64,000 nucleotides of DNA from Vitrella brassicaformis (Eukaryota; Sar; Vitrellaceae), in the NCBI GenBank assembly GCA_001179505.1, contig CDMY01000878.1:14471-78470 (forward strand), read 5' to 3'. Both the position numbers and the translations under genes were made by a program. This document shows, one piece after another, positions 34,601 through 49,600 of this stretch. The notes beneath the pieces are model-generated. The model did not search any database. It worked only from the letters and a program-made list of their open reading frames with translations, and was not told where the DNA came from. Each line of letters opens with the position of its first letter. Position 1 is the stretch's first letter.

Positions 34601-37600
34601 TGATGCACCAAGACACCACATGCAGAGAGATCGCCATGTGTGTGTGTCTGGCTGTGTGCTGACCTCCTATAGTCTGCTTCAGGTCCCAGCGGCCCGACAT
34701 CCTCCGTCCATGTGCTAGAGCGGAACCACCACAGCCCAGCAATCACCAGGAAGACTAAGCAAACGAGACACATAATCGACCACATATGGCTTCCATATCG
34801 CCGCGCCGTGGATGTCTACTTACTTGTTCCGGTGATTGCGGCGATGGTGCCGAGCAGCAGCCACCAGTCTGGCGTGAGCTGGATGTCCTCCTTGACCGAG
34901 ACGCCGACAGAGGTCAGCGCCGTGGCGGTGATCGTCTGCGGCAGACGTGAGTCCTCACGGCAACGCTGCAGGCACAAGCAACTTCGTTGGTGCAATACAT
35001 TCGCATTCGCATTGGTTCTTCCTCGATGACCTCGTCGGTGCCCATGACACTGATTATCGTGCGCTGCTTGTTGTCAGAGCTCAATGCGAACACATACACG
35101 CCAGCAGCGTCGAACGTGTAGGCAAACATCGCCCGAGACACGCCCGCCTTGATGTCAGTCTCAAGCTGCCTGTGCGACAGACACACACACACACACACAC
35201 GTGCAGAGCACTGACTTGTCTGCATGCGCATTCCCCCCGAGCGGCTGACTTGAAGGGCGCAAAGTCGAATGTCGGGTTGGTGTTGAGTAGGGCGTCCTTG
35301 ACATAGACGGGGTAGGCGATGTTGCCGTTTCTGTCGGCGGACAGCGACCACACCATCGACTCGCCAAACTCCAGACACATGACGGGATTGGTCACACCCG
35401 GTGTCTCCGCTGGGTCTCGACTCACAGTGGCTTGCAGCCGACGGCGGCGGGACACACTCGAGTTGTACTGCTCGAGGAGCGGCGGGTCGTTGAGTGGGTC
35501 GACCGTGCCATTGAAGCAGTCGGCAGGGGTGGCGTTGTACAGCCTATCCATCACCACTTTCAGAAGAACCAGCGGGAAACCGAAATTGCCCTCCAGCACA
35601 CCGTCGCTGGTTGTGGACTCGTATCTGAGGTTGCAGTTGCCGAGCTGTCTTGCCTCCTCGCTGCATGTCGGTACGCCGAGCAGCACCTCTGTGCGACCGG
35701 TGAGGTGTTCCACGGGGATATTGCAGAATGTGTTGTCGGTCTGGTTGATGACCACGAGTGACTGTATCGGCTCCAGGTTGTTGTTCAGGAGGAAAGCGAT
35801 GTTGCCGAGCATTTGGCCGGCGCGGCAGTCGAGGTCGCACAACTGCTCAGAGAACGTCAGCACTCTGCAGGAGCAAAGGCCCACGGAATCCAGGAACTGC
35901 CCACCTGATGATACACGAGAAGCAGAGGGCATCCAATCACATTCCTCGATCACGATAATCCCATCCAGTCCACCCGCCACGTACCGAGTTTGCACTCTGA
36001 GTCGCAGTCAGGGGCGATGCAGTTGCCGTCGACATTGCGACGCTCGCCTGGCTGACACCGCTCGTACACCTAACGAGAGACACACCCACACAGTTACCGG
36101 ATTGCATTTTATTGTCATGCAAGCGTGGCGTGAAGTTCCTACGTATTCCTGGCAGTCTGCTCGCCCGTCTTCCTCAGACAAGGGGATTGTGTCTTCGTGG
36201 AAGAACTCGAAGCCGGGCGCGCATATGCAGGACTGGTCCGATGCCTGGAAGGCCCGGTTGGCCCCGATGCACTCACAGATGGTGGCGCCAGTGATTGTGG
36301 TCTTGGCGCTGGCGCCGCAGGGGAGGCACCTTGGCTGGCCCTTACTCGGATTGAAGGTGCTGATCTGAATGGAGACATCAACACTTCTTTGGAGGGAGAG
36401 AGTATTGGGAAAGGTGGCGTACCGGACAGTCCTTGCACTCGTCCGCCGTCAGTGCTCGAATCTTGTTTTGATACTGGAGACACAACAGGACACCAATAGA
36501 CTGATCTGCTGGGTGCGTTGTTTGTGTGAGCCATGTCTCACCGTGCCTGCGGCACATCGTGTGGGGGCGCTGCTTCCTTCTGGGCAGTAGGAGCCTTCAG
36601 GGCACTCGTAGCCGTTGTGCTCTCGCTCGATGGTGGGGAAGCTATACATGCATACACGCACGTTCATGTGAGGCAGGTGCGGTGTCGTGTGGCAGATGGG
36701 TGCCTCACCGTCTGTTGCATCCCTCAAGGCACACGTAGCCCGGCTCGCAGGGCTGACAGAAGACGTCGTTACCCTCTTGGAATGAGCCCTGATGGACGGA
36801 AGGTACCAAGCAGAATGGAACGTCCAAACACACCAGCAATACACAGGTACGCACTGACCGGCTCGCACGGAAGACACGACTCTTCGAGTGTGGTGCGCAG
36901 ACTGCATACACATGACGCATTCATGGTTGCACCGGAGGGCAGGCAAGCACCTCATGGTCGTGAGCTTACGAGTCCGGGTCGCTCGGGTCGAAAGTCTTGT
37001 TCCAGCCACGATAACCAGGAGGACACGGCCGCTGCACACGCACATGCACAATGGCAGACAGAACAGACAGTGCTCCGTTTATCCATCCACATGCACGCAC
37101 CGGGGTCTCGCTGCCCTCAGGGCAATAGGTGCCCAGCGGACAGATGTCAGCCACTCCGCGAGTCGGTTGCACGCTCATCGTCATCGTCATCAGCGTGAGT
37201 GGGTCAAGCAGTTCAGCCGTGCCGTTGGGGCAGGCGTAGCCGGGGGGACACACTATGGGCAGTGTTGTCTGGTTGGGGCAGTAGAAACCGCCGGGACACT
37301 GACGCGGTCTGCACACACACACACACACAGCAGTAGTGTGCAGAGCTTCCAGCCAAGAGGGTGCAGTGCTTACAGCGCTGATCTTGGAGGGCAGTATGTG
37401 CCCGCTGGGCAAGGGGAGTCGGGTGTGGTGCTGTTGGACGATGCGCAGTAGAAGCCACCCTTTATTGACCAAGCACAAGAGGTGGAAGGAAGAAACATGA
37501 GTCACTGGCTGATGTCACGGGCGCGTCGATCATACCGGGCAGTCGAAGCAGTCCAGGGCATTTGTCGATCCAGTCGTGTTGACGAAGGTGCCTGGCGGAC

Positions 37601-40600
37601 ATGGGATGGGCATGATGGTGCCTTCCAGACAATAAGAACCCTCCTGAAAACACCACGCCAGCCACGACGCATCACAGCAAATCCACTCAAGAGGATATCT
37701 TGTATCTATCTGACCTACCGGACAGGGGATGGCGCCCTGTGTCTCGTTGTATGGGTATGATGTGCCCATCTCTGTGCACCAGACGCCAGCCGGGCAGGGG
37801 ATACACGCACGTAAGGAGGCCTTCTGCGTGAAGTTGTTGTAGAGGGACACTGGGCAAGGTATCGGGTCTCGCGTGTTGGTGGGGCAGTAGTGGCCGGCCG
37901 GGCATTCGATGGGCACAGGGGGGCTGACGCCGGGGGGGCAGTAGTACCTCTCGGGGCAGGCAGTGCAATCGGTCTCAAAGCGCCCGCCGGGGTACAGACG
38001 CACTGCCCCGTCCTTACACTCGATGGGCTCTCGCGTGCCTGCATAGTGTGGCACCTCAATAGACACACAGATGGGACGTCATCCTCCCCTCGTGGTATTG
38101 TGACCTTCAGGGCAGAAATAGCCCTCCGGGCATTGGATTCCGCCAAAGACAGGGCCGTATGGTCCACCGCCGGCAAGCTGGTCGAAGTTGGATTTGCTGA
38201 GCATCTCCCACGTGACGGTCGTTTGTGGGACGTAGGGGTTGTTATTGCCCTTGTCCTCCCGGGGATTCGGATGCGCATTGCCGAACCCACAGATGTACCT
38301 GCACACAAATACACACACACACAACACACATCATGCGCCAGCTGTTGAAATGGACGCTTCGCATGTTTGTTGCTGTGTGTCATGCGGCTCTGTGCAATGT
38401 ACCCAGCCTGCGCACAAACCACACACAGTCGTCGGGCACAGTCAAGCAACTGTATCTGTAGGGGTCTCTTACGGAGCAATTTCCGACGATCCTGCCCGCC
38501 CTACAGTATTGGGCCGGCTCGCATGGCGAACAGTCCTCATCGATGTCGTCCGGGAGGGTGGGCAGGGAATCGTTAAGGTAGCTGCCCTCGGGACATCTGC
38601 ACAACGGCGAAACGTCACTGTGCATCTGTTGCAGTGCCTTTCATGAGATGTGGCAGCTTGTTACCCGATTCCAAAGGCAGAGCCGGCTGGGCATACGCGA
38701 CCATCAGGGCAAGGCTGAGATCAAAAGAGCCAAGAATGAATCGGCCCTCGACTGACTGAGTCAATGATCGTGTGTGCTCACTTCAGGCGTGACGGTTTGG
38801 TTGGGGCATCGGAACCCAGCTGTGCACTCCATACACGCATCGGCCCCAGTGTCGTTCGAAAACTTGCCTGAAGGAAGTGAGACACACAAGATTCAGTCAA
38901 GAGTCATCGCCCATCGTTCGCCCTTCCCCCACCTGGCTCGCATGGAATTGGAGTTTCTGATGCCGTCGGGCAGTAGTGGCCGGGAGGGCACTCCCCGCCC
39001 TCATCAGGACTTGAGGGGTCTGAGCGGGTGGCCCCACCACTGCAGTAGTAGCCGGCATCACAGTCGGCATCCGGCGCTGAGAGGCCCATGGCGGTGCAGG
39101 CCTTCCCCGGAGTGCATGGCTCGCACTCGGAAGATGTGGTGGCGGGCTGGAAGGTGCCCGTCGGGCACTCGATCGGGTCAGCCGTGGCTGCAGGAATGTT
39201 CACTCGCATGTGCACAAGGATGGATGCGGCGGTCGACGCGAGACACACTTACCTTCGGGACAGTAGTGTCCCGCTGGACAGCGGCCAGCATACTACACGC
39301 AAACACAATCATGCGCGCCTTTTCTAAACGCCTTCATGTTGTCTATGAGCTGATATACCCGGCCCTCGGTGTCATTGAAGATCTGGTCAACCTCATATTG
39401 GAATCTGCCGCCGTGTGGGCAGTTGTCGGGCCAGGAAGAACATGGCGCCTGCTTGCATGCGAATCCCGCCGAGCAGTTGTAGAGGTTACCGTCCTCATTG
39501 CCGTATCCGGGACAGTAGTGGCCGTCATTGCATGGGACGGGCTTGTCTTGGAGGGGGGCGTCCACATAGTACTGACACACGAGACAACACACCCCAATAC
39601 AGCACAATACACTACGCGAGCCTATTACAGGTGCGTACTTACCCCCGGTGGTGGCGGGAGAGGCCACACCGTCCCTGCACACACGCGATGCGCGAGGCTT
39701 ACCATTCGACTCTCATCATCCAGGTGTGTCTCGATTTTGCCTACCTTCAGGGCAATAGCGGCCCACAGGACAATCGTACGTGCCGTTTGTGGTCTGCATC
39801 AACAGACAAGACACGATGAAAGAACACGTGGAAATCCGCAACTTACGTCTGTATCGGTCATCGCAGAATTGGGGCAATATCTGTGGCACAAAAAGCCAAA
39901 AAGCCCCGATTGCGTGTGTGTATCTGTGTGTCCTTCAAATGCTATGCTGACTTTGTTGCTGGACAGAGATCGCATTCCTCCACTCCTGGGCCGCTGTAGT
40001 TGCCCGGCGCACACGCCTGCTCAGCCACCGCTCCCTGGGGGCAGTAGTAACCCGCTGAATACACAGATGCAGCCGTCAGAGAGCAGGGGGAGAGATGTCG
40101 ATGACTACTGATCCAGTGCAGCTATATACCGGGGCATGGGTATCCCATGCAAGGATCCCCGTTGGGACATGTGGCTTCAAGGCCATCAGGATCCTTATTG
40201 TCGCTGCCACTAAGGCACACGTAGCCACCGTCACAAGGGTCCCGGACGGCTGGACAAATACACAGTCATCGATGGAGACGCAGGCAGTGATTAGTTACGC
40301 GTTCTGCTCACGTGATACGGTGCTGGCGCAGTAGTAGCCTGCATCACACAACTGGCAGCTGGCAAGCTCCGGGCTGCCCGCGCTTTGGGTGAAAGAGCCT
40401 CTGCGCAGAGTAGAATGAAGTAACAGACACGGAGGGAATGCAGCAGTGCGCTGGAATGCGGTCAGAAATGCAGCTGATGGCCCTTACGCTGGACATAAGT
40501 AGTCGGTTCCATTCTCAGTCCCCTCCAGGCAGTAGGCTCCCCTGGACAACAGACACAGACACAGAGACACGACATTGATGGAGCGCCAATGACTGCAAGC

Positions 40601-43600
40601 AACTGACATTTCACATACCTAGGGCACAGCCCGCCAATAACGGTAATGTTCTCTGCCAATTTGTTGGGATTCTCCTCGCCGGACCGCGGAGCGGGCAGGA
40701 AGTTGCCAGTCGTGCAGTAGTAACCCTGCGCCAGAAGGCAACGGTACATCCGCATGACGTGTATGGTGGTGATGTGCGTCCGTCCTACCGCAGAGCAGTT
40801 TCCTGTAGGTTCGGTGAGGCCAGGTCGGTCGCAATACTTGCCGGCCGAGCAGGGTTCACAGTCTGTCAGCTCTTCGTTCTTGACGGCGTTGCTGAAGGTT
40901 CCGGGAGGGCACGGATATTGCTGCACACACATTGAAACTGACACGCGCTTCTCTCACCCTGACGATCACTTCCTACCGTCTCCCATTGGGTGCCCTCGGG
41001 GCAGTCTGCAAAGCAGGGAGAAAATGACCATGCAAAGGAGTGATTGCTACGGCATATAGCAGCACATCGATCGGCTCTTCGCACTCACAGTGTCCACTTG
41101 GGCAGTCTTCTATCCTTGTCGACATGTCATCGTTGACCCCGCCGGCGCAGTAGGAACCCGCCGGACATATGACGCACTCCGACTCTCCGGTGGTGCTCGG
41201 CTGATACGTCCCGATGGGGCAGGGGATGGCTGCAGGGGCACCTGTATCAATCAACACACACACACACAATGGAGTGCGCCTCTCGTTGAGTCAAGTCGCG
41301 TCTACCGATGGTTTTGGATCCCCAGAGCTTGAAGTCGAATATCCTGATTGCGTTGCCTAAGGCTGGCGGCGGCGTTGCCGATGAGTGTATTGATGTGATT
41401 TCGAGCCGCACAACATTGGCTATGCGGGGCGGTGAGATATTCTCACTGATTTCATGCTGGATGGACGGACACATCGATCCGGACACACAAGATAACCAAG
41501 ACATGAATGCGACATTCACGTTCCTGTCTGTCTTCTCGTACGTTCCCAGAGGGGTAGTTGTACGGCGCGACGAGGTCCTCCCATGCCTGAGTGCTGTAGT
41601 TATAAAACTGTCGAGACACACAGAATGATACACATTGGGGATCGCCCGTCGCTCATCTGTCAGACCAGTCATGACATTTACCTGGATAGAAAAGTCCTCG
41701 AGTGCTCCGCCCTGGTAAGTCTTTGCTACGTCCCATGTTTTCACGTCGAAGCTCTCGAGCACATAATAGTCATCGAGGGTGACCTCCAAATATCCGAACG
41801 TGCTCACGTCCTCCCAATAGCTGTCGAGGTCGGTATCCACCGCATTGGAGGGATTGCTACCGCTGCCATCCTCGGCGACTCTGTGCGTCTGCATTAGGTT
41901 GGAGCCTGGGTCCACCTGTTGGGCACAGAAGTGTCCCTGAGGACAGACATCTCCCGATGCCGAAATGCCGCCCTCGCTGCAGTAGGTGCCGTTGGCGCAC
42001 GGGCCGCCAGGTACCGCCATACCCTCTTCAGGGCAATACAGACCGGCGGGACACTGAGACACATGATAAGCAACACGTGATTAGGTCACTCTCTCTATCG
42101 CCTGCTTATCACGAGAGTGGTGACTGACCAGAAGGCAGTCTTGTTCGGCGATATTTCCCTCCCATGGCATGAACGTCCCCGGAGGGCACATCTGATTGGC
42201 GGCCTGACCGCGGTCGGGCGGCGACACGATGATCTGACGGATGCGGGAGTTAAGCGTGTCAGCCACCAAAAAATGCCACACATTGTCTGACAGCGCATAG
42301 TACTGAGTCGGCTGCAAAGGGAAACAACGCGCACAACTTTGGTATCGACTGACGGATACGTCATGGATTAGCCGACCTTCCTGTACGCCGGCTGCAGTCC
42401 CCTTGGTGTCTTCAATTTGGCCTCATTGGCCGGCACTGCTCCTCCGTCGCCCTTGAAGCCCTGGTCTGTGCCAGCCCACGTCGAGATGGCGTTGGCCGGC
42501 ACGCTTGAGAGCTCGACCTTGCGGATGCTGATCGGGAAAATACGAGCACGTCAAATCAACGCTGCCGACCTGCCTCCCCTCTCACCGATGGGCTGTCTCG
42601 TCGAGAATGAAAAGGGCCTCTGTCGCCTGCAGAAAGAGCACATCCATACATTCGGGAGTTGTCGAAAGACCGGTATTGCTGCCGTACGCCGTCGAGTTTG
42701 GCGAAGACGACAGCGCTCGGGCCCTCAAGCCTGGCGGTGGTTGGGTCGGTGGTGTCGTCACCCGTCGTGCCTGACGTGCCGTCTCCCATGAAGGTAATCA
42801 AGTTGGTCCCGTCCCAGAAACGAACCTGAACAAGAAGGCAGAGTTCGAAGTGTGCACAGATGTTAGGTCAGTCTCGGTTGCAGTCGTTCTCGCCTTGTGG
42901 TTGCCCTTGTCAGCGATGTAAAGGTCCCCTGACGAGTCCATTGTGACGTCCATTGGGGTATCCATTTCGCCGACACCACTGTCAGTGTCACCTGACCGGA
43001 CCGTGGACGTTGCATCGACGCACAAACAGAAAGGGTACCCACACACATGCATGTAGCCACCAGCCACCCATGCCCCTTCTGCGTCGCTCACCCGCCGAGT
43101 CGTAGGTTCCAGTAACCCTGGTGACTGTGTTCCCTGGCGCCGCCGCATCCAGCCACACCACCTCGTGTCTCCCCGTGTTGGCCAGGTAGATGCGGTTGGT
43201 GACGTTGTCGAAGTGCATGCCCTGAGGATTCAGGAAGTCATTCCCGGGGTAGTCATCATCGTAGTCAGCACTGACGTAGAAGTCGCTGGCGCTGCCTGTC
43301 GTAATGTCGTACTTCACAGTCCGGTTGTTGGCCGAGTCGGAGATGAAGAGCACGGAGTTCGCAACGTCGATCGCCAAACGACTCGGCGTGTTCAGCTCAA
43401 AAGACGTCCCCGGTCCAGCTGACCCATATCCGGCGGTCCCAGTGCCGACGACTCGCTGTATCTTGCCCGATGCCTTCTCAACGTACAGGATGCGGTGGCT
43501 GCCCGTGTCGGCGATGTACATGTTGCCGTCTCCGTCCTCCACGGCGTCTTCGGGGCTCGACAGCTGAAAGGCTGTGGCAAACGTTCCGTCAGTGGTGCCG

Positions 43601-46600
43601 CCTCCCCCGCCAGCCACGGTGCGGATGGTGGCGGCTGACATAGAGTAGTGCCCACGTGGGCTGAGGCTGCCTTCCGGGCTCTCCTCCGGAGGACAGGCGC
43701 TGGACATGTCAATCAGTGGCGCTGCGCTGGACGATCGGTTCGTGCAGATGTGGCCGGCGTGGCAATAGCCTGAGGGAGCCGGGAGCCTGAACACCGAGCA
43801 CGATGGGGACAATGGTGTGTGTGTGTGTGAGTGCATGTGTGTACCTCTGTTGTCCGCAGTACTGGCCTTCGGGACAGTCGGTCGGCAACGAAGAGCTCTG
43901 GAGGCAGTATTCGCCGAAGCCGCAGTAGTTGTTGAGCGGGCGAGGCGTGATCGACTGGCTTGGGCTGTTGGGGGGACAGAAGTAGCCAGCGTCACACGGG
44001 CCCGTCACATCCGTCTTGCCAGGGACCTCACAATAGTAACCTACCATCAGGTACAAGGAAACACACGCACACACCATCAGCTCACTGATTTAAACGCTGT
44101 GTGTCTCTGCAGGTGACGTGTGTGCGGCGCGCGTAGTCACCGGGGTCGCAGTCCGTGCAGTCAGCTGAGCTTTCTGCGCTCCCGGATGTGTTGAAGGTGC
44201 CGACGGGGCACGGGTATTGCTGCCGAGAGAAAGATGCAGATACCACAGACAGGCAGATAAACAAACGGACAGATGCCGCTCTATTGAGCTTTTGTTCGTG
44301 GCCCACAAGTACGCACGTTGTCATATTCCGTGTTTGCGGGGCAGTAAAATCCAGGCTGCATATTAATGATCGAGAACATGAGACACAAACACGTAAGGCA
44401 CCCTTGATCCTGTGCATCCACGACTTACGGGGCACGGCGTCAGGCTGTCTGCCCCTCGATCGCAGTAGCTGCCTGCACAGCACAGCACAGCACAGCACAC
44501 GAGTGGCCGGCCAGCCGTGTCTCAGGCAGCGCATGTGTGCTGTATGCCTTTCGCGTCAATGCATACCCGCCTCGCATGGGTCGCATGTTGAACTGCCGGA
44601 GGCCGTTTGGTATGTCCCTGGCTCACACGGCACTGCCTCGTAGCTCTGCACGGCGCAGAAGGTTCCCGCCGGCTGCATGTAGCACAGACAGCGTGAGACA
44701 GTCCACCTCCGAATGACTGACGTTCATGTGACCATCCGTACACATGTGTTTTCCGTTGCGCTCGTGCTGTTTGGGCCGCAGAAGTGACCTGCGTATACGA
44801 GAGGCATGACCTGATTTGCATGATTGATTGGCACAGTACCTGCGTTGCACGGGCCTGTGGGTTCAGCCAGTCCGGTTGAGTCACAGTAGAAGCCGGGTGT
44901 GCATGGGAGGCAGTCGGTCGCATTCTCGTTGCCCCTGGCCGGATTGAACTCTCCCTCCAGACACTCCTCCACCGACAGGGCGTTTTCCGGACACCACGTG
45001 CCAGGCTGCATGCGTCAGGTTACGTATGCATTGACGGATCCCAAGACACAGGACTGTGTTGACACGTGTGCGTTCCTGCTCACCCCGCAAAGTTTGCTCT
45101 CTTGTGTCTTGTATTTAGTGGGATCGCTGGCGTTTTGGTTGCAAAAGTAGCCTGCGTGGCAGTCCCCGGTAGGCGCGGCCAGGCCGTGAGCGCCGCAGTA
45201 GCTGCCGTCTGGACAGGGCGTCTCACTGCTGCTCCCCCCTGGACAGATGTGACCCTGCACGTGCAGAGAGAGAGAGAGAGAGAGACCAAAGATAATGTCC
45301 ATATATGAGGCTGTGGATTTGTCTGCCGACCGACCGGTGTGCATCTGCCGCCCCCTCCCCGTATCTTCCTCAAGAAGTAGGGGAGGGCCTCTGAGTTGGA
45401 TATGTCGACGTCACGCCCCACCCAATCGCTCGTCAGCGACAGACTGCCGCACCTCGGCGACCAAGCAGTGGGGCCCGATACCACGATCCCGATACAGTTT
45501 GAATCAAGGTTGCAGTAAGTCTCGGCCCCTCCTTGTGTGCCGTAGGTCACGCCCGAACCACATGGCGTGATGTCCTCGCCGGGAACCTCAACGGCGTAGT
45601 CGGTGCCTGACAGCCAGCGCAACAGGAAGTGCAGGCCTCGAGTGTTGATGCTTTAACAACGGGTGGTTGCTCACGTGGTAGGACAGGGTTGGGATCCACC
45701 GATGCTCCAGTGCAGTAAAAGCCCTCAGCGCAGTCGCCGGTCGGCTCCTCGAGCCCCCGCAGAGCGCAGTACTTGCCCGGGTCACACTCGATGCATGAAT
45801 GCCACGTTTCCTGGCTGGTCAGGTTGTTGTAGGTGCCTGGCGGACAGGGGAACTGCGTCGCACTAGCCGTCTACACATACACACGTGGGAGAAGCCAATT
45901 GAGGCACATGATCTGCCACAAACAGCTGGCTGGGAACACACAAACCTTGTTAGGACAGAAATGACCTGCACATACACACGACACACAACACACAACACAC
46001 AACACACAACACACAACATGCAGTCGCACGGGAGATAGCTGGCTGACTGTCTCACCTGCCGGGCAGTCTAGTGGGTCGATGGACGCGAGTGGGCAGTACT
46101 TGCCTCCGCCGGGACAGTCGTTGCAGAAGCCCATGCCGGCTGTGTCCTGGTATGTGCCCTCCTCACATGGGATGGGGAAGGCGCTGCCCGCCGGACACTT
46201 GTAGCCCGCAGTGCACTCGTACGCGGCCGGCTGCACTTGTGCACATACATAGATGAGTCACCAGCACATAGACACTGCCTGCTGCGGGCTTACAGATGAT
46301 TCGTTTGTCCCCGCTGGGCAGTAGTACCCCTCACCGCACAGGTGGACTGCACACATTTTCAGAAAGGAAATGTAGGCTGAGCGTAGAACGCCGTGATTTG
46401 GGCACTACCTGCATCAGTCTGATTGGTCTCATTGCAGAACCTGACACAGAGCGCCGATCAGCAGGTGCCATTAACGTGAGAAGTGTATGCCTCCTCGGTT
46501 TGGACCTCACCTTCCCGGCGTGCAAGGGAGGCATGAGGAGCTGATTCAGAGAAAGGCAAGACATATCGGCACATATCAGGCTGTATTGTCGCGTCAGTGT

Positions 46601-49600
46601 GTCTTCTGCCTCGCTTGCCTGTCAACTCCCCTCTCTGAGGGGTTGAATGTGCCGATCGGGCATGGGTCTGGGACACTCGTCCCATTCTCGCAGTAGAATC
46701 CAGCTGGGCACGGGCCGCCTGTGGCCGTGGTCGTCTATACCGTCACCAATGAGATACATGACACCGAATACACATCAAGACACACGGGCACTGCTGATGT
46801 ACCTGTGGGGCAACCTCTGCCGATCCCAGGTTGATTGACGCTACGCAGAAGTAGCCCGCTGAGCACTGACAGCCGCACAGTGGGACGAAACAAAAGTGAA
46901 AGGTGACTTGAGTGAAAAAGCCGTCTGTCTTACGCTTCGCCCCGTTTCATTCATGCCGTATTGCTCACACGCCGTTCCTGTGCGCATCAGAGGCAGACCA
47001 TAGATGAGAGTGGCTATAGGTCTCGCTGTCGGCTCCCGTACCGTCGTCACATGGCGTGCAGTCTGTTGCTGTGCTCAGCTGCGAAGCGTTGCCATAGGTG
47101 CCTGGCGGGCAGGGCTGGTAGGAGGTGGAGCCCACTTGGCAGAAGCTGCCCTGTGGACACTCGTAACCGACGACGTCCGACATGCCCTGGTCGGGACAGT
47201 AGTACCCCGCTGGACACGTCGTGCAACTCCCTTGGCCCGTCTGTTCCACACGGCAGGCACCCAGACAACAATGAATTGGTCGTGTGGCACATGCGATTCT
47301 GGCCTCGGTCTGTCGTGGCTGACAAGGTCGTTGTATGTGCCGATAGGGCATGGGACTTGATTGGATGACCCAGCAGGGGCGTAGTACCCCTCGTCAGCCG
47401 TCATGTTGGTCGAATTGGTGGGCGTCTTGCCATATGGATCGATCGCACCGCCCGGGCAGTAAAAGCCCTCTGATGAAACAGGCACGAATCAGACACATGT
47501 CTCGCTGCAGCTGTCTGTGTGTCTGACCGACTCACCTTCACAAGGCTGTGAGGCCGTCGCTGCGCCAACGCCATCGCAATAGAATCCCGGCCTGAAGGGT
47601 TCAGCAACAATCAGAGGGCAGGGTAGTGGTTCTTTCTGCTTCTTTCCAGCGGCAGCCAGTGACACCGACTCACGGGCATGTAATGCATGAAGAGTTGTCT
47701 ACACCAAGAATCCACACAAAGCCGTTCACGAAGTGAATGCGAGAAGACACTGCATCTGTGTGAGTGGCAACAGCTCACCTTTAGCGCCCTCGAAGGGATT
47801 GTAGAAGCCCTCTCTGACACACACAACGTTGACAACCATCCCTTGAACACCCTCCTCGGCCTTTTGTGTATGTGTGATTACGAGCATGCGGTCGGCTCGC
47901 TGGACCCGGCAGGGCAGAAGCCGCCCACAGAGCAGATGTTGCCAGTGATATTGTCTCGTGGGGCGGGAGACACGGCCCGGCCAGCGCAGTAGAAGCCAGG
48001 ATCGCAGTCGCCTTTTGGGGCCGTCAGACCGTAGTGATCACAGTACATCCCCTCCTGGCCAATCAGCATCCATCCATTCATCCAAGTACCATCATCCTTT
48101 TCGTCTCGTCTCACTGTGCAGTTGGTGCAGTCGGACGCCTGTGTCAAGCCCATCGTGTCGCTGCAGCAGAACACACCGCGTCAGTGGATGGCCTGTCTTT
48201 AAGTTTCGTCTCACCCAAATGTGCCCGGTTCGCACGGCGACGGGTTGTCAGTGCCATCGGGACACCAATAGCCGTAGGGACACGCTTCATGGTCCGTGCT
48301 GGCCAGGTTACAGAAGGAGCCGGCTGGGCATGAGGCGCAATCTTGAGCGCTTGTCGCCGCCGGCGCATTGCGAAAAGTCCTGGAAGAAAAAGGCCACAGC
48401 AATGAGAGAAAAGGGCCTGTGTTTCTGCCATGCACCCACCCACCCAGGAGGACATGGCTCTTGCGTCGACGAGAAGGAGCCCTGTACGCATCCGTTCATG
48501 AATGGTGCATGTATGTATGCCTCGACATGTTTGGGTGAGCGTGAGTACTCACCTCCGGGCAGAAGTATCCCGCGGCGCATTCACCGGTTTTGGGAGAGCC
48601 CTCGTTAGAGGCTATTGTGGCAGCTTGTGAGTACCTGCCGGCGGGCATGGCTTTGCAGTCACTCAGCGCCTCCTTCTGGTAATCGTCATTGTACGTCCCT
48701 GTTGCAAAGACGCATACTCGGGCACGAATGTGTCAGTGTAGTGTGATGGAGCCGACCAGCAGGGCATGGTGTGGGGTCGATAGATCCCCGAGGACAGTAG
48801 TGGCCTCGCGTGCATCGGCGATCTACGGGGGTCTGGGCTGGGACCGTGTCTGTGATAGAGGGAAAGACAGACCGATGCGGCGAAATCTTCCACACCTGAC
48901 ACTTAGCCTCACCTATGCCGTCTTCGGCACAGAAGAAGCCCGCGGGGCATTCGTTAGCAAGCATCTGGACCTCAGTCGTAGCCGTCGCATCGCAGTAGTG
49001 GCCCTAAGGTGCAACCAACACACACGCGAACATAGCACTTGCACTTGTGTGCTTGTGATTTGTTCATGTGCACCTTTGGGCACGGTGTGCACGCATTTTT
49101 TCCCTCTGACGAGTACTCGCCCTCTAAGCAATCTGTGAAACTGCACACAAGAAAACGCAATGAAGGGCATGCAAAGGCCTCTTCTTGCAGTCTCCTTACT
49201 TGCCGTTGGTGCAAGAATACCCCGCCGGGCAGATGATGCAGAAAGGAAACGCAAGGCCAGGACCTGGGACACACACACCATGTGTGAAAGCTCAGTCTTG
49301 ATACGAAGGAATCGCGCGATTACCTCTTGCCTCAAAGTTGGTGTCGTTGGAGTAGGATCCCTCGGGACACTTCGTCTCTGCTTCTGCGGCCTCGGGGCAG
49401 TAGTTGGTTGCCGTGCATTCTTCGCAGTCCGAGAATGCAGACTGACCGGTCTGGTCGTTGTAGGTGCCCGCAGGACAGGGATACTCAGTCGCGCTACATC
49501 GCACAATCACCCAGAGACACACAGAGAAATGCCTTAGGGAGAGGTGTGGTCGGGATTTGAAATTAGTACTTACTAGGTAGTGCCTTGAGGGCAGTAGTAG

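Noticed and set aside
35319-36368. 349-codon + strand frame
   Set aside because: Antisense to the membrane-proximal exon of the giant gene, whose frame is continuous with the TM exon.
38774-40111. Long open frame of about 445 codons on the + strand opposite the Cys-rich region
   Set aside because: It is antisense to clear GCC2/GCC3 exons and runs through their introns. Its composition has no domain-like pattern; high GC and few stops explain it.
45972-46018. Evenly spaced short repeats resembling a CRISPR-like array
   Set aside because: It is a simple 7-bp minisatellite in an intron, without spacers, in eukaryotic DNA.
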